A stretch of 64,000 nucleotides of DNA from NCBI RefSeq assembly GCF_026343945.1, contig NZ_JAPKNJ010000003.1:372001-436000 (forward strand), in the 5' to 3' direction. Positions 44,164 through 53,034 of the stretch are shown piece by piece; the first letter of the stretch is position 1; every line of letters starts with the position of its first letter. The notes below the pieces were generated by a model. The model had not been told where the DNA came from and did no database searches. It saw only the letters and a program-made list of their open reading frames with translations. This DNA comes from Kaistia algarum. GTDB lineage: Bacteria > Pseudomonadota > Alphaproteobacteria > Rhizobiales > Kaistiaceae. Both the position numbers and the translations under genes were made by a program.

Positions 44164-44388
44164 ATGGTCGTCGATCAGATCCTGAATGCGATCGTTCCCG
44201 GGCGCGCTGCGCGGCAGGTCCGCGCCGCGGAGGACAAGAAGCTCGACAAGGAACTCAAGGACACGTTTCCGACCTCCGATCCGCTGGCCTCGGTGCAGCC
44301 GGGATCGGGCGTAACGGGGGCTGAGGTGGCGCCCTCGCAACTCTCCCCGTCGCAGCTGGCGAAGGCGAAGGGCGGCAAGGGCAACTGA
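44164..44388 (+). CDS. Small conserved-looking hypothetical protein
   Basis: A 74-residue cytoplasmic protein. Its start ATG at 44164 has AAGGAGAT upstream; a longer frame from 44098 lacks such a site. The middle has the charged KLDKELKDTFPTSDPLA, followed by a Gly/Ser/Ala-rich tail. The phrase DTFPTSDPLA recurs in small stress-related proteins of alphaproteobacteria, as far as I recall. A terminator hairpin follows 25 bases after the stop. Function unknown. Confidence 0.65.
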   Translation: MVVDQILNAIVPGRAARQVRAAEDKKLDKELKDTFPTSDPLASVQPGSGVTGAEVAPSQLSPSQLAKAKGGKGN

Positions 44389-44412
44389 CGCTCATCCAAT
44401 CAATTTCGCAAC

Positions 44413-44439
44413 GAGGGCTCGGCACCATGCCGGGCCCTC
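44413..44439 (+). terminator. Hairpin terminator after the 74-residue gene
   Basis: GAGGGCTCGGC pairs with GCCGGGCCCTC (one T-G wobble) around a 5-base loop, followed by TTGG. The T run is weak. It lies 25 bases after the stop of the small protein gene. Confidence 0.55.
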
Positions 44440-44470
44440 TTGGCTTCCGGCACAGGGGACCAATAGAACA

Positions 44471-44491
44471 GGCGGCCCGAAGGCCGCCTTT
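44471..44491. terminator. Bidirectional hairpin between two small convergent genes
   Basis: GGCGGCC-CGAA-GGCCGCC is a perfect 7-base stem with a stable tetraloop, followed by TTT on the plus strand. It lies between the plus-strand 74-residue gene and the minus-strand 59-residue gene and could end transcription from either side. Confidence 0.65.
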
Positions 44492-44526
44492 GCCGGGGTC
44501 GAGCCGACCAAAGCGGCTAGGAGAAT

Positions 44527-44706
44527 TCAGGGGACGATCTCTTCCAGTTCATGCGCGGGCGCATGCCGCTCGCCAGCTGGATCCGGCAGATTTTCCGTTT
44601 CCTCGGCGAGGTCGGTCTGCTGCTGGTGCTCGATATTGTCGTCCTCGTTCGAGAAGCCGCCCTGCTGCGTCTCGTCAGTGTTCGAATAGCCGCGCTTCGG
44701 ATCCAT
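44527..44706 (-). CDS. Small acidic, probably disordered hypothetical protein
   Basis: A 59-residue protein rich in Asp, Glu, Gln and Asn, with no hydrophobic core, so it is probably intrinsically disordered. The ATG at 44706 (MDPKRGYSN) is well placed behind GGAGGG; the frame could begin five codons earlier, but that would put the start inside the ribosome-binding site. It faces a terminator hairpin on its 3' side. No family recognised. Confidence 0.6.
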   Translation of the reverse strand: MDPKRGYSNTDETQQGGFSNEDDNIEHQQQTDLAEETENLPDPAGERHAPAHELEEIVP

Positions 44707-44780
44707 GCTGCTTCCCTCCATTCGCCCCGCCGTGCAGCCAACGGGCAGGGCACGGAGAGGTTCCGAACGGATGGCGAGGC

Positions 44781-46277
44781 TCAGGGCATCGCGAAGATCG
44801 GCTTCAGGGCGATATAGGCGGCGCGGTAGCGCGCATAACCCTGGTCATAGACCTGCCGGTTGGCGGGGTCGGGCACGACGACGTCGCCGTGGCGGGCGAG
44901 GCGGCTCACGGCGGACCAGTCATCGGAGAGGCCGCTGCCGATCGCGGCGACCCAGGCGGCGCCAACCGAGGAGCCGTGCGGATTGTCGAGGAGTTGCAGC
45001 GGCATGCCGACGATATCGGCGACCATCTGCATCCAGACCCGGCTCTTGGTGCCGCCGTCCGAGGCGAAGAGGCGCTTCGGCGCATGGCCCATGTCGAGGA
45101 GCACATCGAGATGGTGGCGGAAGCCATAGCCGATCGCCTCCAGCAATGACCGCCAGAGGTGGCCCTTGCCGTGGGTGAGCGTCAGCCCGATGAAGGTGCC
45201 GCGTGCCAGCGGATCGTGGATCGGGGTCTTCTCGCCGAGGAAATAGGGCAGGCAGATCAGCCCCTCGCTGCCAGCTGGGACGGCTGCCGCCAGCCGGTCG
45301 AGCCCGACATGCGGGCGCTCGTCGCCGGACGTGTCGCCGATCATTCCGGCTAGCCAGTTGAGCGCCGAGCCGGAAGCGGCCATGCAGCCATTCGGGGCAT
45401 AGACACCGGGGACGAGGTGATAGTCGAGATAAAGCCGCGAATCCGGCGCGGCGTGGTCGCTGGCGACGACGATGTCCCCGGCGCCGCCGAACTTGAGCAG
45501 AATGTCGCCGGGCCGCGCAATGCCGGCGGCCAGCGCCGAAGCGATATGGTCAGCCGCGCCGCCGAAGATCGGCAGGCCCTCGGGCAGGCCGGTCGCCGCG
45601 GCCGCTTCGGCAGAAACGGTGCCCATAGTCTCGTGGGTCACGGTGCGGTCGGGCACGGCGCTGCGCGGCAGGCCGCCCAGAGCGACAAGGTCGGCGGCGA
45701 TCTCATCCGTGGCGATATCGGTGAAGCCCGCTTCCAGCGCCCAGTTCTGCTCGACGGCGCGCCGCCCGGTCAGCCGCCAGTTGATATAGTCATAGGAGCC
45801 GAAGACGGTGGCGATGCGCTTGAACGTCTCCGGCTCGTGCTTCGCCAGCCAGCGCAGCTTGGTCGCGACCAGTTGCTGGTTCACGCCATTGCCGGTGCGC
45901 TTCAGGAAGGCGGCCTCGTCGACTTCGGTCTTGAGCTCGTCGACTTCCAGCCCGACGCGTCCGTCGCTCTGCTGGATGCTGGGTCGCAGCACCTCGCCAT
46001 CCGCGTCGATCAGGACGACGGCCGGCAGCATGCCGGTAACGCAAAGTCCGGCGAGCGAGCCGGCGCCGCCCGGCAGGGAAGCGACCAGTTCCTTCAGGAT
46101 CGCGACGCTGTTTTCCCACCATTCGCGGGGATCCTCCTCGGCCCAGCCGGGGCGGGGGGAGGAGAGGGAGACGGGGCGCGAGGCGACGTGAACGATCTCG
46201 CCCGGCATGCGCACGGCAATGCCGATGGTCGAGGTCGTGCCGATATCGAGGCCGATGACCGTGTCGGGGGCTGGCAT
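44781..46277 (-). CDS. FGGY-family carbohydrate kinase (xylulokinase-like)
   Basis: A 498-residue sugar kinase: N-terminal phosphate loop GLDIGTTSTIGIAV, the substrate-region DYINWRLTG, the ATPase-domain LKFGGAGDIVVAS and ASDGGTKSRVWMQMVADIVG near residue 405, a signature of FGGY kinases. It phosphorylates a pentulose or related ketose. It follows the BtpA/SgcQ-like gene by 11 bases and the DeoR gene just upstream, so the three form one minus-strand operon. The actual sugar is unknown; no transporter is adjacent. Confidence 0.88.
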   Translation of the reverse strand: MPAPDTVIGLDIGTTSTIGIAVRMPGEIVHVASRPVSLSSPRPGWAEEDPREWWENSVAILKELVASLPGGAGSLAGLCVTGMLPAVVLIDADGEVLRPSIQQSDGRVGLEVDELKTEVDEAAFLKRTGNGVNQQLVATKLRWLAKHEPETFKRIATVFGSYDYINWRLTGRRAVEQNWALEAGFTDIATDEIAADLVALGGLPRSAVPDRTVTHETMGTVSAEAAAATGLPEGLPIFGGAADHIASALAAGIARPGDILLKFGGAGDIVVASDHAAPDSRLYLDYHLVPGVYAPNGCMAASGSALNWLAGMIGDTSGDERPHVGLDRLAAAVPAGSEGLICLPYFLGEKTPIHDPLARGTFIGLTLTHGKGHLWRSLLEAIGYGFRHHLDVLLDMGHAPKRLFASDGGTKSRVWMQMVADIVGMPLQLLDNPHGSSVGAAWVAAIGSGLSDDWSAVSRLARHGDVVVPDPANRQVYDQGYARYRAAYIALKPIFAMP

Positions 46278-46288
46278 GAGGGCGTAAC

Positions 46289-47089
46289 TCAGCTCAGGCT
46301 CTCGACCACGTCCATGAAGCGTTTCACGCGGTCCCCGTCCACCGGGTTCCAGGTGTTGCCATCGACCTTGAAGCTCGTTCCGACGATGACGCCGTCGGCG
46401 ATCGAAAGCACGTCACGGACGTTCTCCAGCCGGACGCCCGTATTGGCGAAGACCGGAACGCTGTCGATGACTTCGCGCACCGCCTTCAGATCCGAAGTCT
46501 CCGCGGGCTGGCCGGTGATCGGGCCGGAGACCAGGATGGCGTCGGCGAGCGAGGAGAAGACCGCGCTCTTGGCGCGCAGCGCGATCGGGCGCTGATCCAG
46601 CGTGTGGGCGAATTCGGCGTTGATGTTGAAGAGCAGCTTCAGGTCCGGCCGACCGAGGTCGCGGCGAAGGCGCAGCGCTTCGGCGGCATTGGGCTGCCAG
46701 AGGCCCATGTCGGAGGCGAACAGGCCGGTGAAGATCTCGCGGGCGAAGGAGGCGCCGGTGGCGCAGGCGATCGCGACCGAGGCCGTCGGATCCCAGAGAT
46801 AGTTGACGCCGAAGGGTATCTTCAGCATCGGCTTCAGCGCCGTGATGACCGCCGTCATGGCCGCCAGCGTCGCCGGACTTGCCTTGAAGACATAGGGACG
46901 ATCGTTCTCATTGCCGAACATGACGGCATGAACGCCGCCCGCCTGGAGCTTTTCGAGATCCTTCGCCGCATCGGCGATCAGCTTGTCGACGCCGCCGGCG
47001 GAATCATAGAGCGGGGTACCCGGCAGCGCGCCGATGTGGACCATGCCGACGACGACCTTGCGGCGGTCACCAAAGAAATCAAACACCAT
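46289..47089 (-). CDS. BtpA/SgcQ-family TIM-barrel protein
   Basis: A 266-residue protein of the BtpA/SgcQ family: VVVGMVHIGALPGTPLYD at the N-terminus, HAVMFGNENDRPY, FGVNYLWDP, and ANTGVRLENVRDVLSIADGVIVGTSFK at the C-terminal phosphate-binding region. Family members lie in sugar operons (SgcQ) or influence photosystem I (BtpA); no reaction is firmly known. Two ATGs compete; AAAGGAG is better spaced for 47089 than for 47098. It sits between the DeoR regulator and the FGGY kinase, which suggests handling of a phosphorylated sugar. Confidence 0.85.
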   Translation of the reverse strand: MVFDFFGDRRKVVVGMVHIGALPGTPLYDSAGGVDKLIADAAKDLEKLQAGGVHAVMFGNENDRPYVFKASPATLAAMTAVITALKPMLKIPFGVNYLWDPTASVAIACATGASFAREIFTGLFASDMGLWQPNAAEALRLRRDLGRPDLKLLFNINAEFAHTLDQRPIALRAKSAVFSSLADAILVSGPITGQPAETSDLKAVREVIDSVPVFANTGVRLENVRDVLSIADGVIVGTSFKVDGNTWNPVDGDRVKRFMDVVESLS

Positions 47090-47139
47090 TCCCCACATCT
47101 CCTTTGCGCGGTCGCCGATCGGTCGGCGCCGGAATTCAG

Positions 47140-47988
47140 TTAGCCGGCCTGGCGCTCGGCAGCGACGCCGGCGACGATGACCTCGACATGCGCCTCGTCG
47201 AGCGCCTTCGCCAGATGCGGCGGCGGCGGCGCATCGGTCACCAGCACGTCGGCGCCGGCGATGTCGCAGACGCGCGCGAGCGAGCGGTGATCGAATTTCG
47301 AGGAGTCGCACAAAATGACGGTCTGCTCGGCGCGGGCGATGAAGGCGCGCTTCACTTCCGAATCCTCGACCGAATAATCGAAGAAGCCGGCCTCGATCAG
47401 CCCGGATACGCCGACGAAGACGCGGTCGAGATTGTAATTGGCGAGCTCGCCCACGGCGCGGGAGCCGACGACGGACTGCTCCGGATTGCGCACTTCGCCG
47501 CCCAGCACATAGACGGGGCTCTTCGAGGCGGAGAGCACCATGGCGGCGCGCAGGCTGTTGGTGAAGACGCGAAGGTCCGCGCGTTCCACGATCGCCTCGG
47601 CCAGCGTCAGCGTCGACGTGCCGACATCGAGACCGATGGTCTCGCTCGGCCCGATCAATCGCGCCGCCGCATGGGCGATCGCGGCTTTTTCGCGGGCGTT
47701 CCGATGGCGTCGGCGCTTGAAGGCCGGCTCCTCGAGGTCGAACACCTCGCGCGGGCTCGTCGCGGCCGAGACCGCGCCGCCATGGGTGCGCGCCAGTAGG
47801 CCGCGCTCTTCCAGGACGACCAGGTCGCGCCGGATCGTCATTTCCGATACGTTGAGATTGGACGCGATCTGGGAGACGGAAACGAAACCGTCCATCTCCA
47901 CCACATCCAGGATCAGCGACTGACGCGCCCCGGCCGGCATGCGGCCGAAACCGGCGGAGGCGTCGTAGCTCGGAAGGTCGCTAGGCAT
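47140..47988 (-). CDS. DeoR/GlpR-family transcriptional regulator
   Basis: A 282-residue repressor. The N-terminal DeoR winged helix is at about residues 20-75 (VSVSQIASNLNVSEMTIRRDLVVLEERGLL). The C-terminal DeoRC sensor has IGLDVGTSTLTLAEAI (a phosphate-binding loop) and VGVSGL. A Lys/Arg-rich link joins them. It probably senses the phosphorylated product of the neighbouring FGGY kinase and binds the CCGCACA repeats at 48033-48092 in the divergent region. Start ATG at 47988 has a poor ribosome-binding site; an internal ATG at 47940 is possible. Confidence 0.87.
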   Translation of the reverse strand: MPSDLPSYDASAGFGRMPAGARQSLILDVVEMDGFVSVSQIASNLNVSEMTIRRDLVVLEERGLLARTHGGAVSAATSPREVFDLEEPAFKRRRHRNAREKAAIAHAAARLIGPSETIGLDVGTSTLTLAEAIVERADLRVFTNSLRAAMVLSASKSPVYVLGGEVRNPEQSVVGSRAVGELANYNLDRVFVGVSGLIEAGFFDYSVEDSEVKRAFIARAEQTVILCDSSKFDHRSLARVCDIAGADVLVTDAPPPPHLAKALDEAHVEVIVAGVAAERQAG

Positions 47989-48032
47989 CAGGCAAGCCCC
48001 CGACGTTCAGAGTGCAACAGGTTCGAACATAA

Positions 48033-48092
48033 CCGCACATTATCCTGAAGGACGGCGTTGTAAAGTGTGCGGAATTGCGATTTGTTGTGCGG
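48033..48092. promoter_or_regulatory. Three TGTGCGG/CCGCACA half-sites between deoR-type gene and SDR
   Basis: CCGCACA at 48033-48039 is inverted to TGTGCGG at 48066-48072, and a second direct TGTGCGG follows at 48086-48092, exactly 20 bases after the first. All lie in the divergent promoter region. The pattern suggests operators of the DeoR protein controlling both directions. Confidence 0.6.
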
Positions 48093-48126
48093 CATTCAAG
48101 GCGTGGCCGTGACGGGAGCTATGGAA

Positions 48127-48909
48127 ATGGCGGGAATCTTTGATCTTTCGGGTCGCAAGGCCCTGGTGACGGGCGGTTCCAAGGGAATCGGCGCGGCGAT
48201 CGTGCGCGCCCTCGACCGTGCCGGAGCGACGGTTGCAATCGCCGATCTCGACGTCATGGGCGCCCAGAGCGTGGTTGCCGAGCTCGAAAATGGCGGTTTC
48301 GCCGTTGAGGTCGATGTCACGAAGCGCGAATCGGTGCAGCACGCCTTCGACCAGGCCGTCGAGGGGCTCGGCGGGATCGACATTCTCTGCGCCAATGCCG
48401 GCGTCTCGACCATGCGCCCGGCCATCGACATCACCGACGAGGAATGGGACTTCAATTTCGACGTCAACGCCCGCGGCGTCTTCCTCGCCAACCAGATCGC
48501 GACCCGCTATTTCCTGGCCGAGAAGAAAGAGGCCTGCATCATCAACACGGCGTCGCTGGCCGCCAAGGTCGGTGCACCGCTTCTCGCTCACTACTCGGCC
48601 TCGAAATTCGCCGTGTTCGGCTGGACGCAGGCGCTGGCCCGCGAACTGGCGCCGAAGGGCATTCGCGTCAACTGCGTCTGCCCGGGTTTCGTGAAGACGT
48701 CCATGCAGGAGCGCGAGATCATCTGGGAGGCGGAATTGCGCGGTATGACACCTGAAGCGGTGCGCGCCGAATATATCTCGCTGACCCCGCTCGGCCGCAT
48801 CGAGGAGCCTGAGGACGTTGCCGACGTCGTCGTCTTCCTTGCGTCCGACGCCGCGCGCTTCATGACCGGGCAGGGCATCAACATCACCGGCGGCGTGCGA
48901 ATGGACTGA
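48127..48909 (+). CDS. SDR-family oxidoreductase, probable polyol dehydrogenase
   Basis: A 260-residue classical SDR: TGGSKGIG, the NAG segment CANAGVS, catalytic YSASK near residue 158 and GQGINITGGVRMD at the end. GGGAG is well spaced for the ATG at 48127 rather than for that at 48121. It is divergent from the DeoR-BtpA-FGGY kinase operon and shares its operator region. A reasonable model is that it oxidises a polyol to a ketose, which the kinase then phosphorylates; the polyol is unknown. Confidence 0.85.
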   Translation: MAGIFDLSGRKALVTGGSKGIGAAIVRALDRAGATVAIADLDVMGAQSVVAELENGGFAVEVDVTKRESVQHAFDQAVEGLGGIDILCANAGVSTMRPAIDITDEEWDFNFDVNARGVFLANQIATRYFLAEKKEACIINTASLAAKVGAPLLAHYSASKFAVFGWTQALARELAPKGIRVNCVCPGFVKTSMQEREIIWEAELRGMTPEAVRAEYISLTPLGRIEEPEDVADVVVFLASDAARFMTGQGINITGGVRMD

Positions 48910-49152
48910 AGCCGTTCACGAGAACGGGCTTCATGTGGCGATCGGGACACGCTTCTTAGCGACAGCAGCATTTCTGTAGAAGAAATGTTGCGTCGCGGCG
49001 GTGCGTCGGACTAGAAGGGTCTATTCGACTGGACCCGGTGAAATTCCGGGTGGCTCTTCCGGCCGCCGATCCGCCGGACAACGCAAATGACACGAAAATG
49101 CCGTCTCGCTGCGAGCGAGCGCTATCCGTGCATCGGCTGCGGACCCCTCCTT

Positions 49153-50637
49153 ATGACCTTATCCTCCACCGTGCGTCGCGATTGGTTTTCCAATTTTCGC
49201 GGCGATGTCCTCTCGGGCCTTGTTGTCGCGCTGGCGCTGATCCCCGAGGCCATCGGCTTTTCAGTGATCGCCGGCGTCGATCCCAAGATCGGCCTCTATG
49301 CCTCCGTCGTCATCGCCTGCGTCATCGCCTTTGTCGGCGGCCGGCCGGCGATGATCTCGGCCGCGACCGCCGCCACGGCCGTCGTCATGGTCCCGCTCGT
49401 GCGCGACCATGGCGTGCAATATCTGTTCGCCGCCACGATCCTGATGGGCCTGCTGCAGATCGTTGCCGGCTACATGAAGCTCGGCCGGCTGATGCGCTTC
49501 GTTTCCCGCTCGGTGATCACGGGCTTCGTCAATGCGCTGGCGATCCTCATCTTTATGGCGCAACTGCCGCAATTGGTGGACGTTCCGCTGGCGACCTATG
49601 GGCTGATCGCGCTCGGCCTTGCCATCATCTATCTTCTGCCGCGCGTCACCCGAGCGGTTCCCTCGCCGCTGGTGGCCATCGCGGTGCTGACGGCGGTGGC
49701 GGTCGTGTTCAAGCTCGACGTCCGCACTGTCGCCGATCTCGGCGAATTGCCATCGGCGCTGCCGAGTTTCGGCCTGCCCCAGGTTCCGCTGACGATCGAG
49801 ACGATGCGCATCCTCCTGCCAGTAGCGCTGACGCTGGCGGCGGTCGGCCTGCTCGAATCGCTGCTGACGGCGCAAATCGTCGACGACATGACCGACACGT
49901 CGAGCGACAAGAATCGCGAATGCAAGGGACAGGGCGTCGCCAATATCGCCTCGGCGCTGTTCGGCGGCATGGGCGGCTGCGCGATGATCGGCCAGTCCGT
50001 CATCAATGTCTCCTCCGGCGCTCGCGGCCGTCTTTCCACGCTCGTTGCCGGCGCGTTCCTGCTCGTGCTCCTCGTCGCGCTGCAGGATCTCCTGGCGATC
50101 GTCCCTGTTGCCGCGCTCACCGCCGTGATGATCATGGTCTCGATCAACACATTCTCCTGGCGCTCCGTGCTCCAATTGCGCAGCAATCCCGTCCCGTCCT
50201 CGGTCGTCATGCTGGCGACGGTCGCGACGGTGGTTGCGACCCATGATCTTGCCAAGGGTGTGATCGTCGGCGTGCTGCTGTCTGGCGTCTTCTTCGCCGG
50301 CAAGGTCTCCAAGCTGAGCCGCGTCTCGTCGGGGCTGTCAGAGGACGGGCGGACACGGACCTATTGGGTTGACGGGCAGGTGTTCTTCGCCTCGGCCGGC
50401 ACCTTTGCCGATTCGATCGACGTTCTGGAGCCGATCGACCGGATCTTGGTCGATGTCACGGGCGCGCATTTCTGGGATATCTCGGCGATCGGCGCGCTGG
50501 ACCGCGTTGTCATGAAAGCCCGTCGGCATGGCCTCGACGTCGAGGTCGTGGGGTTGAACGATGCCAGCGCGACGATGGTCGAGCGTTTCGCAGTCCACGA
50601 CAAGGCCGGTGCGGAGGCGGGGGCCGGCGGACACTGA
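49153..50637 (+). CDS. SulP-family anion transporter
   Basis: A protein of about 494 residues (516 if started at 49087) with 10-12 predicted helices and SulP landmarks: [73 protein letters not shown]. It has a shortened C-terminal STAS domain (about the last 110 residues; [20 protein letters not shown]). The leader between 49087 and 49153 contains three Cys and is unlike family members, so the later ATG was preferred, though neither start has a clear ribosome-binding site. Sulfate, bicarbonate or another anion could be the substrate. Confidence 0.85.
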   Translation: MTLSSTVRRDWFSNFRGDVLSGLVVALALIPEAIGFSVIAGVDPKIGLYASVVIACVIAFVGGRPAMISAATAATAVVMVPLVRDHGVQYLFAATILMGLLQIVAGYMKLGRLMRFVSRSVITGFVNALAILIFMAQLPQLVDVPLATYGLIALGLAIIYLLPRVTRAVPSPLVAIAVLTAVAVVFKLDVRTVADLGELPSALPSFGLPQVPLTIETMRILLPVALTLAAVGLLESLLTAQIVDDMTDTSSDKNRECKGQGVANIASALFGGMGGCAMIGQSVINVSSGARGRLSTLVAGAFLLVLLVALQDLLAIVPVAALTAVMIMVSINTFSWRSVLQLRSNPVPSSVVMLATVATVVATHDLAKGVIVGVLLSGVFFAGKVSKLSRVSSGLSEDGRTRTYWVDGQVFFASAGTFADSIDVLEPIDRILVDVTGAHFWDISAIGALDRVVMKARRHGLDVEVVGLNDASATMVERFAVHDKAGAEAGAGGH

Positions 50638-50746
50638 TGGATCGCCCATCGGCGGCTTCGCCATCGGATCGAGCCGGTCTATAGAGGGTGGAGTTCAAAT
50701 CCGGGGCGCCGCACGGATCGGCATTCCGGCATCAGGGAGGGGTTTC

Positions 50747-51706
50747 ATGACGCGTGTGGTGGTCATCGGGGGAAGCGGCCATGTCGGCACCTATCTCGTG
50801 CCGCGTCTGGTCGAGGCGGGCTTTGACGTCGTCAATGTCAGCCGCGGCCAGCGGCAGCCCTATTCGCCGCATGCGGCGTGGCGTTTCGTCGAGCCGGTGA
50901 GGCTCGACCGCGCGAGCGCTGAAGCCGACGGATCGTTCGGACGCAGCATGCTGGCGCTCAGGCCCGACATCCTCATCGACATGACCTGCTTTACGGTCGA
51001 GAGCGCGCGCATGCTGGCAGAGCCGCTGGTCGGTCAGGTGCAGCATTTTCTGCATACCGGCACGATCTGGATCCATGGGCCGAGCGTCGTCGTGCCGACC
51101 ACCGAGATGCAGCCGCGCCGTCCGTTCGGCGAATACGGGATCCAGAAGGCGGCAATAGAAGCCTATCTGCTCGATCTCGCACGGCGCCGCAATTTTCCGG
51201 CGACGCTCGTCCATCCTGGCCACATCGTCGGACCGGGCTGGGAGCCGCTCAATCCGGCCGGCCATTTCGATCCGGCGGTATTTTCGACGCTGGCACGGGG
51301 AGAGGAACTCGTCCTGCCGAATCTCGGGATGGAGACGGTCCATCACGTCCATGCCGACGATGTCGCGCAGATGTTCATGCGCGCGATCGCCAGCCGCAGC
51401 ACGGCGGTGGGCGAGGCTTTCCACACCGTCTCGCCGGCCGCGGTGACGCTGCGCGGCTATGCCGAGGCGGTGTCGGCCTGGTTCGGCAAGGAACCGAAGC
51501 TCACCTATCTGCCCTGGCCGGAATGGAAGGCGAGCCATGGCGCCGCCGAGGCCGAGGCGACGTGGGACCATATCGCCCATAGCCCCAACTGCAGCATCGA
51601 CAAGGCGAAACGCCTGCTCGGCTATAGCCCGCGTTATTCCTCGCTCGAAGCCGTATTCGAGGCGCTGGGCTGGCTGGTCGAGCGCGGCGTCGTCAGCCGT
51701 GGCTGA
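50747..51706 (+). CDS. NAD-dependent epimerase/dehydratase-family protein
   Basis: A 319-residue extended-SDR-like protein with GGSGHVGTYLVPRLVEAG at the N-terminus. The usual YxxxK appears as YGIQK (about residue 130), followed by HPGHIVGPGWEPLNP and a VHHVHADDVAQMF region. The ATG at 50747 has GGGAGGGG upstream. It is monocistronic between the SulP gene and a convergent MFS exporter. Similar proteins act on nucleotide sugars or small ketones; the substrate is unknown. Confidence 0.82.
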   Translation: MTRVVVIGGSGHVGTYLVPRLVEAGFDVVNVSRGQRQPYSPHAAWRFVEPVRLDRASAEADGSFGRSMLALRPDILIDMTCFTVESARMLAEPLVGQVQHFLHTGTIWIHGPSVVVPTTEMQPRRPFGEYGIQKAAIEAYLLDLARRRNFPATLVHPGHIVGPGWEPLNPAGHFDPAVFSTLARGEELVLPNLGMETVHHVHADDVAQMFMRAIASRSTAVGEAFHTVSPAAVTLRGYAEAVSAWFGKEPKLTYLPWPEWKASHGAAEAEATWDHIAHSPNCSIDKAKRLLGYSPRYSSLEAVFEALGWLVERGVVSRG

Positions 51707-51715
51707 GGCCGGCCC

Positions 51716-52939
51716 TCAGACCGACTTGCGCCGTTTCGGCAGGAACTCGGTCAGGTAATAGGGGAAGGCGATCGCCGGGAAGGCCATTCCGGCGATCACG
51801 ATTCCCTTCCAGCCGAAGCTCTCATAGACGGGGCTCGCCAGCGCCGAACCCGCCGCGCCGCCGATGAAGAACATGGCGATGTAGAGCCCGTTCAGCCGGC
51901 TGCGGATTTCCGGGGCGAGCATATAGAGCACGCGCTGGCCGAACACGGTGTTGGACTGGACGAAGAGGTCGAGCAGGATCGCCGCCAGCGCCAGGAGGAG
52001 GATCGAGGACCAGGCTGCACCGATCCCGGCGAGGGCGAAGGCGAGCAGCGTTCCGACGATGACGACCCCGGTTCCGATCGGCACCATTCCCCGATCGGCC
52101 AGCCGGCCCGCGATGGGAGCGGCCAACGCGCCGGCTGCACCTGCCAGGGCAAAAAGAGCGATCCCGGACTGCGAAAGATGGAAGGGCGAACCGGCGAGTT
52201 CCAGCGGCACTGCCGTCCAGAACAGGCTGAAATCGGCGAAGAGCGCAACCTGATACAGTCCACGGCGGCGAAGCTGCGGCGTGTCGCGCAGGATCGCCCA
52301 GAGCGAGGCCAGCAATTCGCCATAGCTGTGATCGCCGCCTGGATGCCGGCGCGGCAGATATTTGCCGAGCAGGACGACGAGCGCCGTCATCAGCACGGCG
52401 GAGAAGACGAAGACGCCGCGCCAACCGGCAATATCGGCGAGGAAGCCGGCCAACGGACGGGCGAAGAGAATGCCGACCATCAGGCCGCTCATGACGTTGC
52501 CGACGGTCCGGCCGCGCGTCGATTCGTCGGTCATGCTCGCCGCCATCGGCACGAGCATCTGGATCGCGCTGGAGGCGACGCCGATGAACAGCGCGGCGAC
52601 CAGGAAGAGAGCGGAGTTCGGCGCCAGCGTGATCAGAACCAACGCCACCGTCGTCACGCAGACCGAACTGATGATCAGCCGCTTGTTCTCGATGACGTCA
52701 CCGAGCGGCACCAGCAGGACGAGGCCGAAGCCGTAGCCGATCTGCGTCAGCGTGACGATCAGGCTGGCTACATGGGGCGACAGCCCGACATCGGGGCCGA
52801 TCAGCGCGATCAGCGGCTGGGCGTAATAGAGATTGGCAGCAATCGCCCCGCAGGCGAGCGCGAACAGAAACGTTAGCGCAGGCGTCATTTTCGGCGAAAC
52901 CGATGCCTTCGCCGGGGTCGTTTGGGACGGAAGAGTCAT
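51716..52939 (-). CDS. MFS transporter (drug/metabolite exporter type)
   Basis: A 407-residue major-facilitator protein with 12 predicted helices. Visible landmarks are YYAQPLIALIGPDVGLS in helix 1-2, the loop 2-3 region PLGDVIENKRLI (motif A variant), DESTRGRTVGNVMSGLMVGILFARPLAGFLAD and a symmetrical second half (ALFALAGAAGALAAPIAGRLAD). This resembles the YnfM/EmrD-like exporter group. The ATG at 52939 begins the short polar N-terminus; the ribosome-binding site is weak. Located in the inner membrane. The exported compound is unknown. Confidence 0.85.
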   Translation of the reverse strand: MTLPSQTTPAKASVSPKMTPALTFLFALACGAIAANLYYAQPLIALIGPDVGLSPHVASLIVTLTQIGYGFGLVLLVPLGDVIENKRLIISSVCVTTVALVLITLAPNSALFLVAALFIGVASSAIQMLVPMAASMTDESTRGRTVGNVMSGLMVGILFARPLAGFLADIAGWRGVFVFSAVLMTALVVLLGKYLPRRHPGGDHSYGELLASLWAILRDTPQLRRRGLYQVALFADFSLFWTAVPLELAGSPFHLSQSGIALFALAGAAGALAAPIAGRLADRGMVPIGTGVVIVGTLLAFALAGIGAAWSSILLLALAAILLDLFVQSNTVFGQRVLYMLAPEIRSRLNGLYIAMFFIGGAAGSALASPVYESFGWKGIVIAGMAFPAIAFPYYLTEFLPKRRKSV

Positions 52940-53034
52940 GGAATCATGTCCGAACTGGCGATGGGGTCGCCGGGCGGAACACATGCCAGCTTTTCGTTCG
53001 GATGCCAATCGAATCGGCATCCGAAGGCACGGCG

